Source: an uncultured Bacteroidales bacterium (GTDB lineage: Bacteria; Bacteroidota; Bacteroidia; Bacteroidales; Marinilabiliaceae). From it: a stretch of 64,000 nt of DNA. The notes beneath the pieces were generated by a model. The model was not told the DNA's origin and made no database searches. It saw only the letters and a list, made by a program, of their open reading frames with translations. The stretch covers positions 1-64,000 of the forward strand of contig CALAUL010000049.1 in the NCBI GenBank assembly GCA_937892255.1. The letters run 5' to 3'. Of the stretch, positions 53,675-63,666 are shown one piece after another. The translations under genes were made by a program, and so were the position numbers. Numbering within the stretch: the first letter of the stretch is position 1; every line of letters starts with the position of its first letter.

Positions 53675-55180
53675 TTAGTATACACCAGCTATGACAAGTA
53701 GCAATGTCAGCGACGTTGTGATGATAGCATTGCGGTGTCCTCCTTCGTTGAGCCATTGTTTTAGAAAGTAGAGTGACAATAGGAAGAGTATGCACTCTGT
53801 AATGCTGAACTTTATGTCTGTCGTTATGCTGTAGTCCAACGACGATATATGATGTGCGCATTGGCGGACGAATGTCAATAGGTCATCGACAGGGGCGGCT
53901 ATCATCTCGGCTGCCGTTATGTTTATTGGCGTTGCTATCATAGCTATTATTGAGCCGATGATGATAGGTGCTATCAATGGAACGGTGAGCAGATTGCTTA
54001 TGAGAAATAAGTTGGGGAATGTCCCAAAGATGAGCAATATTATCGGCGCTGTCGCTGTTTGGGCAACAAGACTTAATGTCAGTGAATTGTGGATATATCT
54101 GAACGGCGGGAACCTAAATTGATACACCTGCGATACCGGCCTATAGAAAAGTAATATCCCCCATACGGCGGCAAAACTAAGCCACAATCCTATAGATGTG
54201 ATATGCTCCGGCCAGATGGCGAGAATGAGAAAGAGTGTCACGTAGAGTGTCGACAGAGGGTTTGTCTTCCTCTTTCCCAGTCGTACAATCTCGTATATGC
54301 TCATCATAAGTGTGGCTCTCACTATCGACGGTGCAAGACCCGTTATTATGGCATAAGTCCAAAGCAAGAGTAATATCAAGAGTGCCGCCATGACGGGCTT
54401 TCTCCTAAATGGTATCTTGACGATGAAACTGATGAACATATATATGATACCCACATGCAGACCACTCACGGCCAATATATGCACTATGCCACAGTCTGAG
54501 AAGTCTTGTCGTATCTTGTAGTCGAGTTTGCTTTTGTCTCCGAGTATTAGAGCCAACAACAAGCCTATATTCTCGTTGTCATATCCACATTTTATAAGAG
54601 CTGTCTCTGTCCATTCTCGCAGGTGATAAATTGCAGAAGGTATCGTAGCTAATTGCGTGGTGTCTTTTTCAAACCTCTCGACGTAAAAACGAAATACCGT
54701 GCTGTCTCTGCTGTTGCGGTCGACAGTGCCGAATATCTTGTAATATTCGCCCGGAACTACAAGGTCTATCTCATCGGAGAAGTATGCTGTACCTTCGATG
54801 TCGGTGTACAACTTATTGTTTACACGCAGTCTCTCGGCGTTGAAGGCTGCGCTTGTCCTCTCTTCGTTATCTCTTGCGTATCTGTCTATATATCCGTAGG
54901 CTTCTCCATCGCCTCTCTCTACAGCTATATCTGTGCTGTTGATGTGGTACGATAGGAGTCCGAACATGGCGAAGTTGACCATCAGCAACAGGCGGTGAAG
55001 TGTTTGTAATCTGTACCTCGGACGTAACCATAGTATGACATTGGTCAACGCCAGGCCGAAGGCACATATTGTTATGTGTGAGTCATATCCTTTGGGTGTT
55101 ACGATTCCTACTGTTATTCCGGATATGAGACAGATAACCGGGAGAACAGATATTCTTTCTGTGGCTTGGTAGTAGTTCAT
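53675..55180 (-). CDS. comEC: ComEC/Rec2-family DNA uptake channel, short form
   Basis: 501 residues. N-terminal helices and OB-like DUF4131 region (~40-170), then the competence domain with LALILGDKSKL, CGIVHILAVSGLHVGIIY and ARATLM-like VRATLMMSIYEI. It would form the inner-membrane channel for transforming DNA. The C-terminal metallo-beta-lactamase nuclease domain found in long ComEC proteins is absent, as in many Bacteroidetes. -7 box TATCTTTG at 55210-55217. Confidence 0.9.
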   Translation of the reverse strand: MNYYQATERISVLPVICLISGITVGIVTPKGYDSHITICAFGLALTNVILWLRPRYRLQTLHRLLLMVNFAMFGLLSYHINSTDIAVERGDGEAYGYIDRYARDNEERTSAAFNAERLRVNNKLYTDIEGTAYFSDEIDLVVPGEYYKIFGTVDRNSRDSTVFRFYVERFEKDTTQLATIPSAIYHLREWTETALIKCGYDNENIGLLLALILGDKSKLDYKIRQDFSDCGIVHILAVSGLHVGIIYMFISFIVKIPFRRKPVMAALLILLLLWTYAIITGLAPSIVRATLMMSIYEIVRLGKRKTNPLSTLYVTLFLILAIWPEHITSIGLWLSFAAVWGILLFYRPVSQVYQFRFPPFRYIHNSLTLSLVAQTATAPIILLIFGTFPNLFLISNLLTVPLIAPIIIGSIIAMIATPINITAAEMIAAPVDDLLTFVRQCAHHISSLDYSITTDIKFSITECILFLLSLYFLKQWLNEGGHRNAIITTSLTLLLVIAGVY

Positions 55181-55209
55181 TCTCTTGTCAGTGTGTTTGT
55201 TGTTAAAAC

Positions 55210-55217
55210 AAAGATAG
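55210..55217 (-). promoter_or_regulatory. -7 box of comEC
   Basis: Minus-strand TATCTTTG, 29 bases from the start codon at 55180. Confidence 0.5.
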
Positions 55218-55277
55218 TTGTTTTTTCTAATTCTCTTTGTGGTCGTTCTGTTTTCGTTCTGACAGTTTCAAACAAAA

Positions 55278-55309
55278 GAATGAGACCACTCTTTCGAATA
55301 GTCTCATTC
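55278..55309 (-). terminator. Intrinsic terminator of phosphoglucomutase
   Basis: GAATGAGAC (55278-55286) pairs with GTCTCATTC (55301-55309); on the minus strand CTTTTGTTTG follows. Confidence 0.8.
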
Positions 55310-55334
55310 CATTTCCGTTGTATGTTGTCAGTCT

Positions 55335-57083
55335 TTAAATCTTCATGTCCTTTGCCGCTTGAGCTATCTTCTTCTCTGCTGCTTCTCCGGCACTTGCGAA
55401 ATCTGCTGCCGAAGCCATAGGCACTTTGACTTCAAAGTAGAATTTTATCTTAGGCTCTGTTCCCGACGGACGTACCGACACCTTCGAACCGTCTTCTGTG
55501 AAGTACTGTAGCACATTCGATGTCGTAGGCATGTCCATCTTCACCACTTCGCCGGTGATGATGTTCTTCGCCTCCAATGACTGGTAGTCTTTTACCCATA
55601 CTACTTTCGAACCGCCCATAGTGACAGGTGGTGTCTGACGATAGTCTTTCATGAGTTGGAGTATCTCGTCTGCTCCTTGCTTGCCCTCTCTTACGATGTA
55701 TATCATCTTCTCCTGCGAGAAGCCGAACTCTACATATATCTCCTTCAAGAGGTTGTAAAGTGATACGCCATTCTCCTTTGCCCATGCTGCTATCTCTGCC
55801 ATGAGGGCTATTGATGCTACAGCGTCTTTGTCGCGTACGGCGTCGTATGGCAAGAAGCCGAACGATTCTTCTCCTCCGCCAATGTATTTCTTCACGCCTT
55901 CCAACTCTCGTATCTTGGCTGCTATCCACTTAAAGCCGGTGTAGACGTCAAATACCTCCACGTTGTTTTTCTTCGCCATCTCTACTATTACCTCTGTCGT
56001 TACGATAGTCTTGATGATGAACTGCTTGCCGTCAAGTTTGCCGTTGTCTTTCCATGCCTTGAGGAGATACCATGTGAGGATAAGGGCTGTCTGATTGCCA
56101 TTGAGTATGACAAATTCGCCCTCGTCATTCTTCACTGCCACGCCCAAACGGTCGCCGTCAGGGTCTGACGCCATTACGATGTCGGCATCTATCTCCTTTG
56201 CCTTTGCTGTTGCCATGCGCATTGCCGATGGCTCTTCAGGGTTGGGAGAGTCGACAGTAGGGAAGTCTCCGCTCACCACATCTTGTTCGGGTATGTGTAT
56301 CACATTCTCGAAGCCAAGATTTGCCAATGCTTGTGGAACCAACTCAACGCCTGTGCCATGGATGGGCGAGTAGACAATCTTTAAATCCTTTTGCTTCTTG
56401 ATGATGTCCGGTGCAAGTGAGATGCTCTTCACTGCCTCGAGATATATCTTGTCTATCTCTTTGCCTATTATCTCTATGAGTGCTGGGTTGCCTTCAAACT
56501 TAATGTCATCTACCGACTGTATTTTGCCTACCTCGTCGATGATGTTCTTGTCGTGAGGTGCTATTATCTGGGCTCCGTCATTCCAATATGCCTTATAGCC
56601 GTTGTATATCTTCGGGTTGTGCGAAGCTGTTATTATCACGCCGCTTTGGCAACCCAAGTGTCGTATGGCGAATGACATCTCCGGTGTAGGACGTAGCGAC
56701 TCGAAGAGGTACGCTTTGATGCCGTTTGCCGAGAATATGTTGGCTACTGTCTCAGCGAATAGGCGTGAGTTGTTGCGGCAGTCATGACCTATGACTACTG
56801 ATATTTGTGGCAGGTCGGCAAATGCTTTGTTGAGGTAGTTCGCCAAACCCTGTGTGGCTGAACCTACGGTATAGATATTCATACGGTTAGAACCTACGCC
56901 CATCTTACCTCTTAGTCCACCTGTACCGAACTCCAAGTCTTTGTAAAATGCGTCTACTAATGCAGTCTTGTCAGAAGCTTCCATGAGGGCTTTTACTTCT
57001 TTCTTTGTAGCTTCGTCGTAGTTGCCATCAAGCCAAGCTTGTGCTTTCTTCTCTACTTCTGCCATAGTGTTATTGTTTCCCAT
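55335..57083 (-). CDS. Phosphoglucomutase/phosphomannomutase-type phospho-sugar mutase
   Basis: 582 residues. Motifs in order: GTGGLRGKMG, active-site VIITASHNPKIYNGYKAYW with the phosphoserine, metal-binding ASDPDGDRLGVA, sugar-binding GGGEESFGF and phosphate-binding RPSGTEPKIKFY. Interconverts glucose-1- and -6-phosphate (PGM2-like branch). A start at 57065 (MAEVEKK) is an alternative. -7 box TATCTTTG at 57109-57116. Confidence 0.94.
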   Translation of the reverse strand: MGNNNTMAEVEKKAQAWLDGNYDEATKKEVKALMEASDKTALVDAFYKDLEFGTGGLRGKMGVGSNRMNIYTVGSATQGLANYLNKAFADLPQISVVIGHDCRNNSRLFAETVANIFSANGIKAYLFESLRPTPEMSFAIRHLGCQSGVIITASHNPKIYNGYKAYWNDGAQIIAPHDKNIIDEVGKIQSVDDIKFEGNPALIEIIGKEIDKIYLEAVKSISLAPDIIKKQKDLKIVYSPIHGTGVELVPQALANLGFENVIHIPEQDVVSGDFPTVDSPNPEEPSAMRMATAKAKEIDADIVMASDPDGDRLGVAVKNDEGEFVILNGNQTALILTWYLLKAWKDNGKLDGKQFIIKTIVTTEVIVEMAKKNNVEVFDVYTGFKWIAAKIRELEGVKKYIGGGEESFGFLPYDAVRDKDAVASIALMAEIAAWAKENGVSLYNLLKEIYVEFGFSQEKMIYIVREGKQGADEILQLMKDYRQTPPVTMGGSKVVWVKDYQSLEAKNIITGEVVKMDMPTTSNVLQYFTEDGSKVSVRPSGTEPKIKFYFEVKVPMASAADFASAGEAAEKKIAQAAKDMKI

Positions 57084-57390
57084 ATAAATTCTATCTGAAA
57101 TGTTTTTCCAAAGATATACTTTTTTCTCTTTAATAATGTTACTTCAATGAAGTTTTTTTTATTGCCAACTTGTTAGAATGTCCGTTTTACACATCTTCCG
57201 ACATTATGCCACACCCCAACAGATTGCCCCCATAAATATTTATATCCCACAAAAAATTACCACTCAAAAACACTAAAAAAAGATTCTTTAAGTCCACGCT
57301 AACAAAATATACCATATCCAAATAATTATACCTTAACAAGAAAACTCAAAAAAATACAACTTTCACTTAAAGTTACTCAATGCAACGCTA
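57084..57390. other. AT-rich gap between phosphoglucomutase and the NVEALA operon
   Basis: About 300 bases without a gene. It holds the -7 box of phosphoglucomutase (57109-57116) near its left end and a hairpin AACTTT/AAAGTT (57358-57374) whose minus-strand side continues into ATTTTTTT, a likely terminator for the operon to the right. Nothing else seen. Confidence 0.6.
57346..57374 (-). terminator. Likely terminator of the NVEALA operon
   Basis: Short AACTTT/AAAGTT stem with a five-base loop, followed on the minus strand by GTATTTTTTT. Confidence 0.6.
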
Positions 57391-59025
57391 TCATTCTCCA
57401 TCTTGACCAATTATTAACATCTCTTTACGCCTAACTTTTTCTCGCAAATTACGTGTCGCCGAAGACTCCTTCTTTACTTTAAGAGACATAACAATATCAT
57501 ATTGTTGTTTACGCAATGCGTCATTCTCAAATTCATCTTCACAATATAAAAAATAAAGCAAATAATGAGGATACAATCGATTAGGCACTCTGTTAACAGC
57601 TCGACAATAACACTCTTCTGCTTTTTGATATTGTTGTGTTGCCTGATAACACTCTCCAACAACATTTAGAATCATAGGGTCTGTTGATAGTTGTGTCGCC
57701 ATATTAAGTATCGGTATCGCGTCTGCGTATCTTTTTACCTTGAAGAGAGAATGCCCATATTCATATAAAAAAGTAGGATTCCAACACATCTTATCTTGTA
57801 TTAAAGAATACTCCCGAACTACCGATGAATAAAACTTATTCTGATATAAAATATGTAAATTCGTCCACTCAATCATATATTTCTCTCTTTGAGAAAACTT
57901 CAAAAAATTAGCAGCCGAAAACACAAACACCATCATTAACAACACTATAGCCAACGCATTATATATCATTCTGACAGCATCAACCATCAATACACGAACA
58001 ACTAACAACACAACAACTACCACAAACACAGGTAAATGCATTGGATAAGACGCAAAAGCGAATATCATAACAGACATAAGTGCGCCTGTTGCTCCATAAC
58101 ACCTTTGATCATGTGACTTCTTTGCTACACAAACCAAAACAAACAATAAAAGAATAAGAATTGGCACGCCATATTCTACACCAATATGCAAATAATCATT
58201 AAATGCATAATCAGGACTACCCGCCGCAAGCCTTTCCAACTCTGATGCCTCTCCTTTTGCAAAATAACGTTCTTGTGCCCTCGAATATGCATCAGCGAAA
58301 CCACCACAACCCCAAAATGGAGACTCACATATCGCAAGAACTGATATTTTCCAAAGAAAAATACGTCCTACCGCTGAATCATACTTGATATACCACACAA
58401 GTGCAAAAGCACAAATAACTAAAATCACAAATCCCGACCACAGATATAATCGATTAATCTTAACCGAAGCAATTAAACGAGATAACACCTTATGAACAAA
58501 TAACAGATAAATCACAGAGACGAAAGACGCTATCCATGCTGTTCGACTCATCGTTGCCGGAAGAATTATCGCAATCAGAATCAATAATACATAAAAGAAA
58601 TATTTGCACACCGAACACATCGCCTTACCTTTTTCGTCAAATATTCTGTGCAAAACAAGAGGAATCGCTATAACGATAAAACCTCCTAATGGTCCTGAAT
58701 TATAAAAAGAACCTGTTGTTTTAAAAAATCTATGATAAGAGGGCAATACTTCATACAACTGTAATAATGCATAAACTGTCTCTATAAGACAAACAACAAT
58801 AATCGACAACTCTATAACATCAACAATTCTTTGCGTATCAAACCTTATCACCAACAATACAAACAGAATCACACACGCAATTAACCCTCGCAAACAAAAT
58901 TGTTTCCACTGCAGAACTTGCTGAACTTCATCACACGTTACTCCATTTCCATAATTCAAACTCAACCAAAATAACAAAACAACAAACAACAACCCCGAGA
59001 CTATACCCTTTTGCAAAACAGACAT
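57391..59025 (-). CDS. O-antigen-ligase-like membrane protein with C-terminal TPR repeats
   Basis: 544 residues. About ten membrane helices (to ~370) with the Wzy_C-type periplasmic loop region TTGSFYNSGPLGGF, MSRTAWIA and NDYLHIGVEYGVP, then about 170 residues of TPR-like repeats (FLYEYGHSLFKVKRYADAIPILNMA and VVGECYQATQQYQKAEECYCRAV, in part). Members transfer glycans onto lipid A or proteins. No glycosyltransferase cluster is near; instead it ends an operon with a signal peptidase and NVEALA-type lipoproteins, so an envelope or glycoprotein role tied to that system is more likely than ordinary O-antigen ligation. Confidence 0.8.
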   Translation of the reverse strand: MSVLQKGIVSGLLFVVLLFWLSLNYGNGVTCDEVQQVLQWKQFCLRGLIACVILFVLLVIRFDTQRIVDVIELSIIVVCLIETVYALLQLYEVLPSYHRFFKTTGSFYNSGPLGGFIVIAIPLVLHRIFDEKGKAMCSVCKYFFYVLLILIAIILPATMSRTAWIASFVSVIYLLFVHKVLSRLIASVKINRLYLWSGFVILVICAFALVWYIKYDSAVGRIFLWKISVLAICESPFWGCGGFADAYSRAQERYFAKGEASELERLAAGSPDYAFNDYLHIGVEYGVPILILLLFVLVCVAKKSHDQRCYGATGALMSVMIFAFASYPMHLPVFVVVVVLLVVRVLMVDAVRMIYNALAIVLLMMVFVFSAANFLKFSQREKYMIEWTNLHILYQNKFYSSVVREYSLIQDKMCWNPTFLYEYGHSLFKVKRYADAIPILNMATQLSTDPMILNVVGECYQATQQYQKAEECYCRAVNRVPNRLYPHYLLYFLYCEDEFENDALRKQQYDIVMSLKVKKESSATRNLREKVRRKEMLIIGQDGE

Positions 59026-59035
59026 AATATGAACT

Positions 59036-59869
59036 CTAATATATAAACACTACTTTTCCTACTATAAACTCTTCCGGAATAAGTCCCCAAAAACGAGAAT
59101 CTAAAGATCCGACAACATTATCTCCACACATAAAATAATAGTTTTGTCGCATGACATGGTAATCTATAGAAGAACCATCCGGATTAAAAAATCCTGAATC
59201 ATTCCAAATTATCTTATGCCCGAGTTCCCATTCTATGTATTTCCGATAAATACGAACATTCTTTTCATTAAAATGAATCGTATCCCCTTTCTGAGGTATA
59301 TATAAAGGACCAAAATTACGAACATTCCAGCCCAAACTATCCCAATATGGCATTGTAACATAAGGCAAACCTGCTCTTCTGACATATGACGTATCACGAG
59401 ATACAATTTCTTGCATGCTCTGCATACTGCTCAAACCCAAGCTATCAGGCAAACCAAACACTTGATACCTGCAATTTTTAATACAAAAACTATCTCCAGG
59501 CAATGCTACACATCGTTTTACAAAATACTTCAATTTATCAAAAGCAATTGTATCCCACCCAAGAAAACATGTCTGATTAAAAACCATGATATCATTTCGC
59601 TGTGGTTTTGACATAGCAAATCCCCTTGAAATATCTCCATGACGTATAGTCTCATGAATTGACACCTCGAATACTCTACCTCCATACGACATCCTATTAA
59701 CAAACACTCGACTGCCCGACATTATAGTAGGTTCCATCGACCCTGTTGGCACTTTGAAAGACATCAAGACAAACGTAAACAAGAGGTTATAGATAGTATA
59801 TAGTATAGCAATAAACACTATAGTCCATAACATTTTAATAACAAATCCCTCTTTCAGTTTTATCATCAT
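59036..59869 (-). CDS. lepB: Signal peptidase I of the NVEALA locus
   Basis: 277 residues. One N-terminal membrane helix (~12-33), nucleophile motif KVPTGSMEPTI (serine ~42), lysine-general-base motif YFVKRCVALPGDS, and C-terminal box GDNVVGSLDSRFWGLIP. A complete S26A enzyme. It lies between two membrane/lipoprotein genes, 10 bases from the O-antigen-ligase-like gene, rather than with lepA or elongation genes. A dedicated function in processing proteins of this locus, such as the NVEALA precursor, is inferred. Confidence 0.9.
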   Translation of the reverse strand: MMIKLKEGFVIKMLWTIVFIAILYTIYNLLFTFVLMSFKVPTGSMEPTIMSGSRVFVNRMSYGGRVFEVSIHETIRHGDISRGFAMSKPQRNDIMVFNQTCFLGWDTIAFDKLKYFVKRCVALPGDSFCIKNCRYQVFGLPDSLGLSSMQSMQEIVSRDTSYVRRAGLPYVTMPYWDSLGWNVRNFGPLYIPQKGDTIHFNEKNVRIYRKYIEWELGHKIIWNDSGFFNPDGSSIDYHVMRQNYYFMCGDNVVGSLDSRFWGLIPEEFIVGKVVFIY

Positions 59870-59888
59870 ATAAGAATTTCATAAGACG

Positions 59889-60810
59889 CTATCGCCACTC
59901 TACAACATCTCCATCACGCAAAAGAAACGGACGTTCATCCCATCCTCGATATAGATTCTTCACCCAATACAAAGCCTTAGATGGCACACTATCATAATGT
60001 AACACATTCGTTGTTGCAACTTGTTTACCCAATGATTGCCAATTTTCGCCATTATAACACATCAATTCATACGTGTCTCCTACACGTATGTCGTTATCAT
60101 CAGATCGCGGTATAATGCGAATAAACGACACCTTTTTAGGCAGTTTAAAGCCAACTCCAACCCATTTGTTATTTGGTGATTCAGTTTCAAAATTTGTCAA
60201 ATAATCATTATCAAATGCTTTTGCTATAGATGTAGCATCAGCATGTTGACATCCTATTGGTGTACCAACCATTTCAGCAGTATCCGCATCATAGAATTTT
60301 AGTTCCGCCAAACTTCCATAACTACCATCAACAGAAAGGTAACGATAATACTTATAACTCTTTTCGCTATTTTTCCATTTATCAAATGCATGATCGATGG
60401 TATAAATCAAGTAATCCGACTTCATTATTTTAACATCCGAAATTAATTCTTTCTCCAATCCCGGATATAAGTGCTTTCTTACATTTAGCAATGAATCCCT
60501 AATTTGTACGTGAGACAAGTCCGATTTTAATAGTTTATGTGCTATCTCATAGTATTTGTTAATATCATCTCCTTTGTACGACACATGCGCAGGCATATTC
60601 TCTATCAAGAAGACCGCAGCAGCATACTTCAAAGAATCATCTTTATAATAGTTAAGAACTTTTTTCAAGTTCTACCCTATTATCACCTGCTACAGTCAAC
60701 GCATAATTCAAAGGAGTATTATTTGTTGTACAAGAACAGAAAACGAACAACAAAACAGAGGATAACAACGTTTTTATTTTGTTGATATAGTTATCAATAA
60801 GCATTTCCAT
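59889..60810 (-). pseudogene. Discoidin-domain lipoprotein interrupted by a frameshift
   Basis: Two frames make one gene. From ATG 60810 (or 60804) runs a lipoprotein signal (LLSSVLLFVFCSC; cysteine ~27) and NYALTVAGDNRVELEK, then a stop nine bases after an A6 run at 60660-60665. The second frame continues from that run as KVLNYYKDDSLKYAAAVFLIENMPAHVSY in part, and on through an F5/8-type (discoidin-like) domain (SYGSLAELKFYD, NKWVGVGFKLP, IIPRSDDNDI) to 59889. The total of 922 bases is one more than a multiple of three, so one extra A explains the break. Intact, it would be about 306 residues. It could be a true pseudogene, a phase-variable state or a sequencing error. Confidence 0.8.
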
Positions 60811-61711
60811 TAATCTCTATTATTATTGGATTTTCTTTCCCCTTTTCCCATATATATATTTCACGAAAAAAACCTCCTTGTTTTTCTGCGATATAATCAA
60901 TCTGTACTTTTATAAACTCGCCACTCAACACCTCTAAACAGTCTATACTTGCAGAAACACATTCGCATGATGTCGTAACTTTTTCGATAGACATGTCTCT
61001 TTCACTCTTTAAATCATATTCATGATGATGTCGTACATTATATTTAAAATCTCCCAAATCTATATGATGACGTTTTTCTTGCCATTTTTCTAAACTTCGA
61101 CACTGAGATATGCGATTGTACATCTTACATATGAAGGCAGAATCAAGTTCGTTTGTTTTTTTATTAGGAAAATACGTAGCAAGTACATGATTAGTACTAT
61201 CTATCACCATATAATACGGGAACGTAGCATACTCTGCATCTGTCTTAAATAAAGGAACATTATATACTTTATTTTCATCTAAAGAATAATGCTGAATTTC
61301 TTTTTTGAAAAGTGTTCTATTATTACATTCAAAAAAATATGCTATGTGGTTTTGATCAAAATTCCTTGTAACTCGACTAAAGAGTGCAACAGCATTCTTA
61401 ACACACGAATCACAATATCTATCTGAAATTCTACAAACTAAAAAAGGACCCGGTCTCTCTGTAAAAAGGGTTGACAAAGACAACTCTTCTCCATTTTTAT
61501 CAAATATTTTCGCATTAATAGTACTACCATCATTTAGTATAGAATAAGCGAGACTATTATAAATCGAATTGTATTCTGTCGATTGTTGTACAGCAGATTT
61601 AACTGACTGAATTGCGGCACTCCTAAAATGACAAAAACATATTATAACTACTACATTCAGAATCAATAAAACAATAATTACTAAAACCAACGTCTTTGTT
61701 TTCATCATCAA
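60794..61711 (-). CDS. Membrane thioredoxin-like protein with DUF1573 domain
   Basis: 305 residues. One N-terminal membrane helix (~7-25), a thioredoxin/AhpC-like domain with active-site CDSC (100-103) and PYYMVIDSTNHVLATYFP (~165-182), and a C-terminal DUF1573 beta-domain (~215-305; FKYNVRHHHEYDL, TTSCECVSASI). It would act as a disulfide reductase or oxidase outside the membrane. It overlaps the beta-propeller gene by four bases (ATGA) and the discoidin lipoprotein start by 17 bases, so translation is coupled. The paralogue at the right edge shares the middle of the sequence. Confidence 0.82.
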   Translation of the reverse strand: MMMKTKTLVLVIIVLLILNVVVIICFCHFRSAAIQSVKSAVQQSTEYNSIYNSLAYSILNDGSTINAKIFDKNGEELSLSTLFTERPGPFLVCRISDRYCDSCVKNAVALFSRVTRNFDQNHIAYFFECNNRTLFKKEIQHYSLDENKVYNVPLFKTDAEYATFPYYMVIDSTNHVLATYFPNKKTNELDSAFICKMYNRISQCRSLEKWQEKRHHIDLGDFKYNVRHHHEYDLKSERDMSIEKVTTSCECVSASIDCLEVLSGEFIKVQIDYIAEKQGGFFREIYIWEKGKENPIIIEINGNAY

Positions 61712-62919
61712 AACCTTTTCAATTTAAACATAAAAAGCACCTGATTCGACTCCTCCTCCATCTGCATCATCCTCTCATTTGCCTCTTTAGAGATAAGGGG
61801 TGATGAAAACTGCGTTTTCCATACTTGATATGGCATTACAAACCAATCTTCTGACATGTAACGTGGAGCAACCAGTATAGGAAGAACATTATCATTAACA
61901 AGAAACGTTTTACCACCAACTATATTGCCGCTCCGTTTGTCTCTATAAAAGTCATAACTTCCATTTTGTGAATACGTCACCCAAAAATACTGATGAGTTG
62001 ACGTTTCCAAATAATGTGCAAGATGAGCATAATTAGATGAAGTAAATACCTTATCAAAAAGTTGCCAATTCTTGATATAACTCCTATCATTTGCTTTTTC
62101 CATTGGGAACATATCAGGTCCAAGATCTATCACATATTTTGCACGAACGCCTTTCTCGTCAATACTATAGATAGTATCATTAAATGCATCCACATACAGA
62201 TAATCTTCCGTGGTCTTCAATAATTCATAGGGCACAGCCCATGCTGTATAATTAAAATGCGGTAACGCTGACCATTTTAATCTAAACTCACGGTCTACAA
62301 ACATAACTGAATTTTCCTGATGTTCACACAGATGGTCGTTATATGTAGATGGTGATTGCAAACATATATATCCGGTTTCCGTACACAAAAATTTTGCAAT
62401 CTGCAATGGATGTATTTCATTCTTTACAAAATCGCCATTCTCTTCATATATTGCAATCCCTTTACCAAAACTCAGAATTAGTTTTTTGTTATACTTGTCA
62501 TAATTAATCTGATATACACCCGTAACCTCTCCTGGGCCTTGCCCAATAGGTATGCGTTTAACAAAATGCCCATCTATATCAAAGATAGCCACACCGTTTT
62601 GCCCGATTCTATCCATTACATAAATATACTTGTCTGTAATAATTACATCCTCTATATCTCCTAACATGGCATCAACACATGAGTCATCAAAAAACACAAC
62701 CTTAACGGAATCAATTATGCTATTGATATCCAATCTTTCATCAGCCGCCAAGGCATCACCAATATATATATGTGTTATAGAGTCTGTATTTACCGTTTTT
62801 ATGTGTGCTCTATCGACCATCACCGACGCTTTTTGCTCTTCGGTGAAATATTTCGTTTCGTTCGGTTTTGCACAAGAGACCAAAACCAAAATAGACAAAA
62901 GAATAATGTTCCTAAACAT
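61708..62919 (-). CDS. 6-bladed beta-propeller lipoprotein
   Basis: 403 residues. Lipoprotein signal MFRNIILLSILVLVSCAKPN (lipobox VSC, cysteine 16). The body has the repeated blade pattern of the Bacteroidetes 6-bladed beta-propeller (NHL-like) family: VIITDKYIYVMDRIGQNGVAIFDIDGHFVKRI in pieces, PIGQGPGEV, LILSFGKGIAIYEENGDFV, DYLYVDAFNDTIYSI. Such lipoproteins typically accompany NVEALA peptides; ligand unknown. Likely in the outer membrane or periplasm. Confidence 0.86.
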   Translation of the reverse strand: MFRNIILLSILVLVSCAKPNETKYFTEEQKASVMVDRAHIKTVNTDSITHIYIGDALAADERLDINSIIDSVKVVFFDDSCVDAMLGDIEDVIITDKYIYVMDRIGQNGVAIFDIDGHFVKRIPIGQGPGEVTGVYQINYDKYNKKLILSFGKGIAIYEENGDFVKNEIHPLQIAKFLCTETGYICLQSPSTYNDHLCEHQENSVMFVDREFRLKWSALPHFNYTAWAVPYELLKTTEDYLYVDAFNDTIYSIDEKGVRAKYVIDLGPDMFPMEKANDRSYIKNWQLFDKVFTSSNYAHLAHYLETSTHQYFWVTYSQNGSYDFYRDKRSGNIVGGKTFLVNDNVLPILVAPRYMSEDWFVMPYQVWKTQFSSPLISKEANERMMQMEEESNQVLFMFKLKRF

Positions 62920-63108
62920 TAGTATTCATATATTTAATTTGTCAACAACAAATATTAGCAAAATTTAAAACATCAACAAGAAAACACTAAACACCCTATT
63001 ATTGGTTTAGACAACAACAATATAAATGCTTAGTGATTTCTGTTACAATGTATAACTATCGAACAAAGCCTTTAATTTTACACTGCGTACCAAATATTAG
63101 GCAAGTAT

Positions 63109-63546
63109 TTACATCCCTAAACATTCAATCTCATAACAGTTCACATTTCCTGGTTTAGTACACACGACACGTTTGCCTGGATTTTGATCGCTATCAAATT
63201 CATAAGAAATATCACCTGAATTTGAAAGTGAATTAGAATTACTAGCCGTTACTCCAAAACCATAAGCTGTTGCACCTATTCCTTTACTATTAGAGCCTGA
63301 ATAAGCTGCGCCTATCGTAGCCTTCCTCGGACAATTATATTCGTTAACAATTTCATCCTTGAATAACCCAAAAGTCCAAAAATCCTTAAATCCATTCATC
63401 TCATAATCTTCTCCCTCTGCTATCTGTTCAACATTAGGAAGTGACAATTCACTATTTAACGCAATTGTCTCATTTGCAACCCAAACATTTACCCCTGCTA
63501 CAGCAGATAACGCCATTGCTCCAATGGCAATCCAAATTCGTTTCAT
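63109..63546 (-). CDS. NVEALA-family secreted pre-peptide
   Basis: 145 residues. A membrane-targeting helix (~5-24), then ELSLPNVEQIAEGE (33-46), which is the NVEALA leader motif with Q-I in place of A-L; in this family it resembles the double-glycine-type leaders of exported peptides. The mature part (~47-145) has four cysteines (72, 129, 137, 142) and a Gly/Ser/Asn-rich middle (~79-112), and is longer than most NVEALA proteins. It is the first gene of the operon, behind a good promoter. Role unknown; exported, disulfide-bonded peptide is inferred. Confidence 0.75.
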   Translation of the reverse strand: MKRIWIAIGAMALSAVAGVNVWVANETIALNSELSLPNVEQIAEGEDYEMNGFKDFWTFGLFKDEIVNEYNCPRKATIGAAYSGSNSKGIGATAYGFGVTASNSNSLSNSGDISYEFDSDQNPGKRVVCTKPGNVNCYEIECLGM

Positions 63547-63666
63547 TCTATGTGTTTTTTGTTGTTAAACATTCACCTGTTTCTTTATAGTCATGAGGTG
63601 TTTATCGACTTTCATTCGCGAACTATCATCAACACAAATGCATTGTTTATATATGTAAATAGGCCT

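Noticed and set aside
53675..55180. Truncated comEC pseudogene
   Set aside because: The missing metallo-beta-lactamase domain is common in Bacteroidetes ComEC proteins, and the competence domain is intact.
60640..60670. Programmed ribosomal frameshift in the discoidin lipoprotein
   Set aside because: Only an A6 run is present, with no convincing downstream structure, and transcriptional slippage normally needs a longer run. A plain one-base insertion is the simpler reading.
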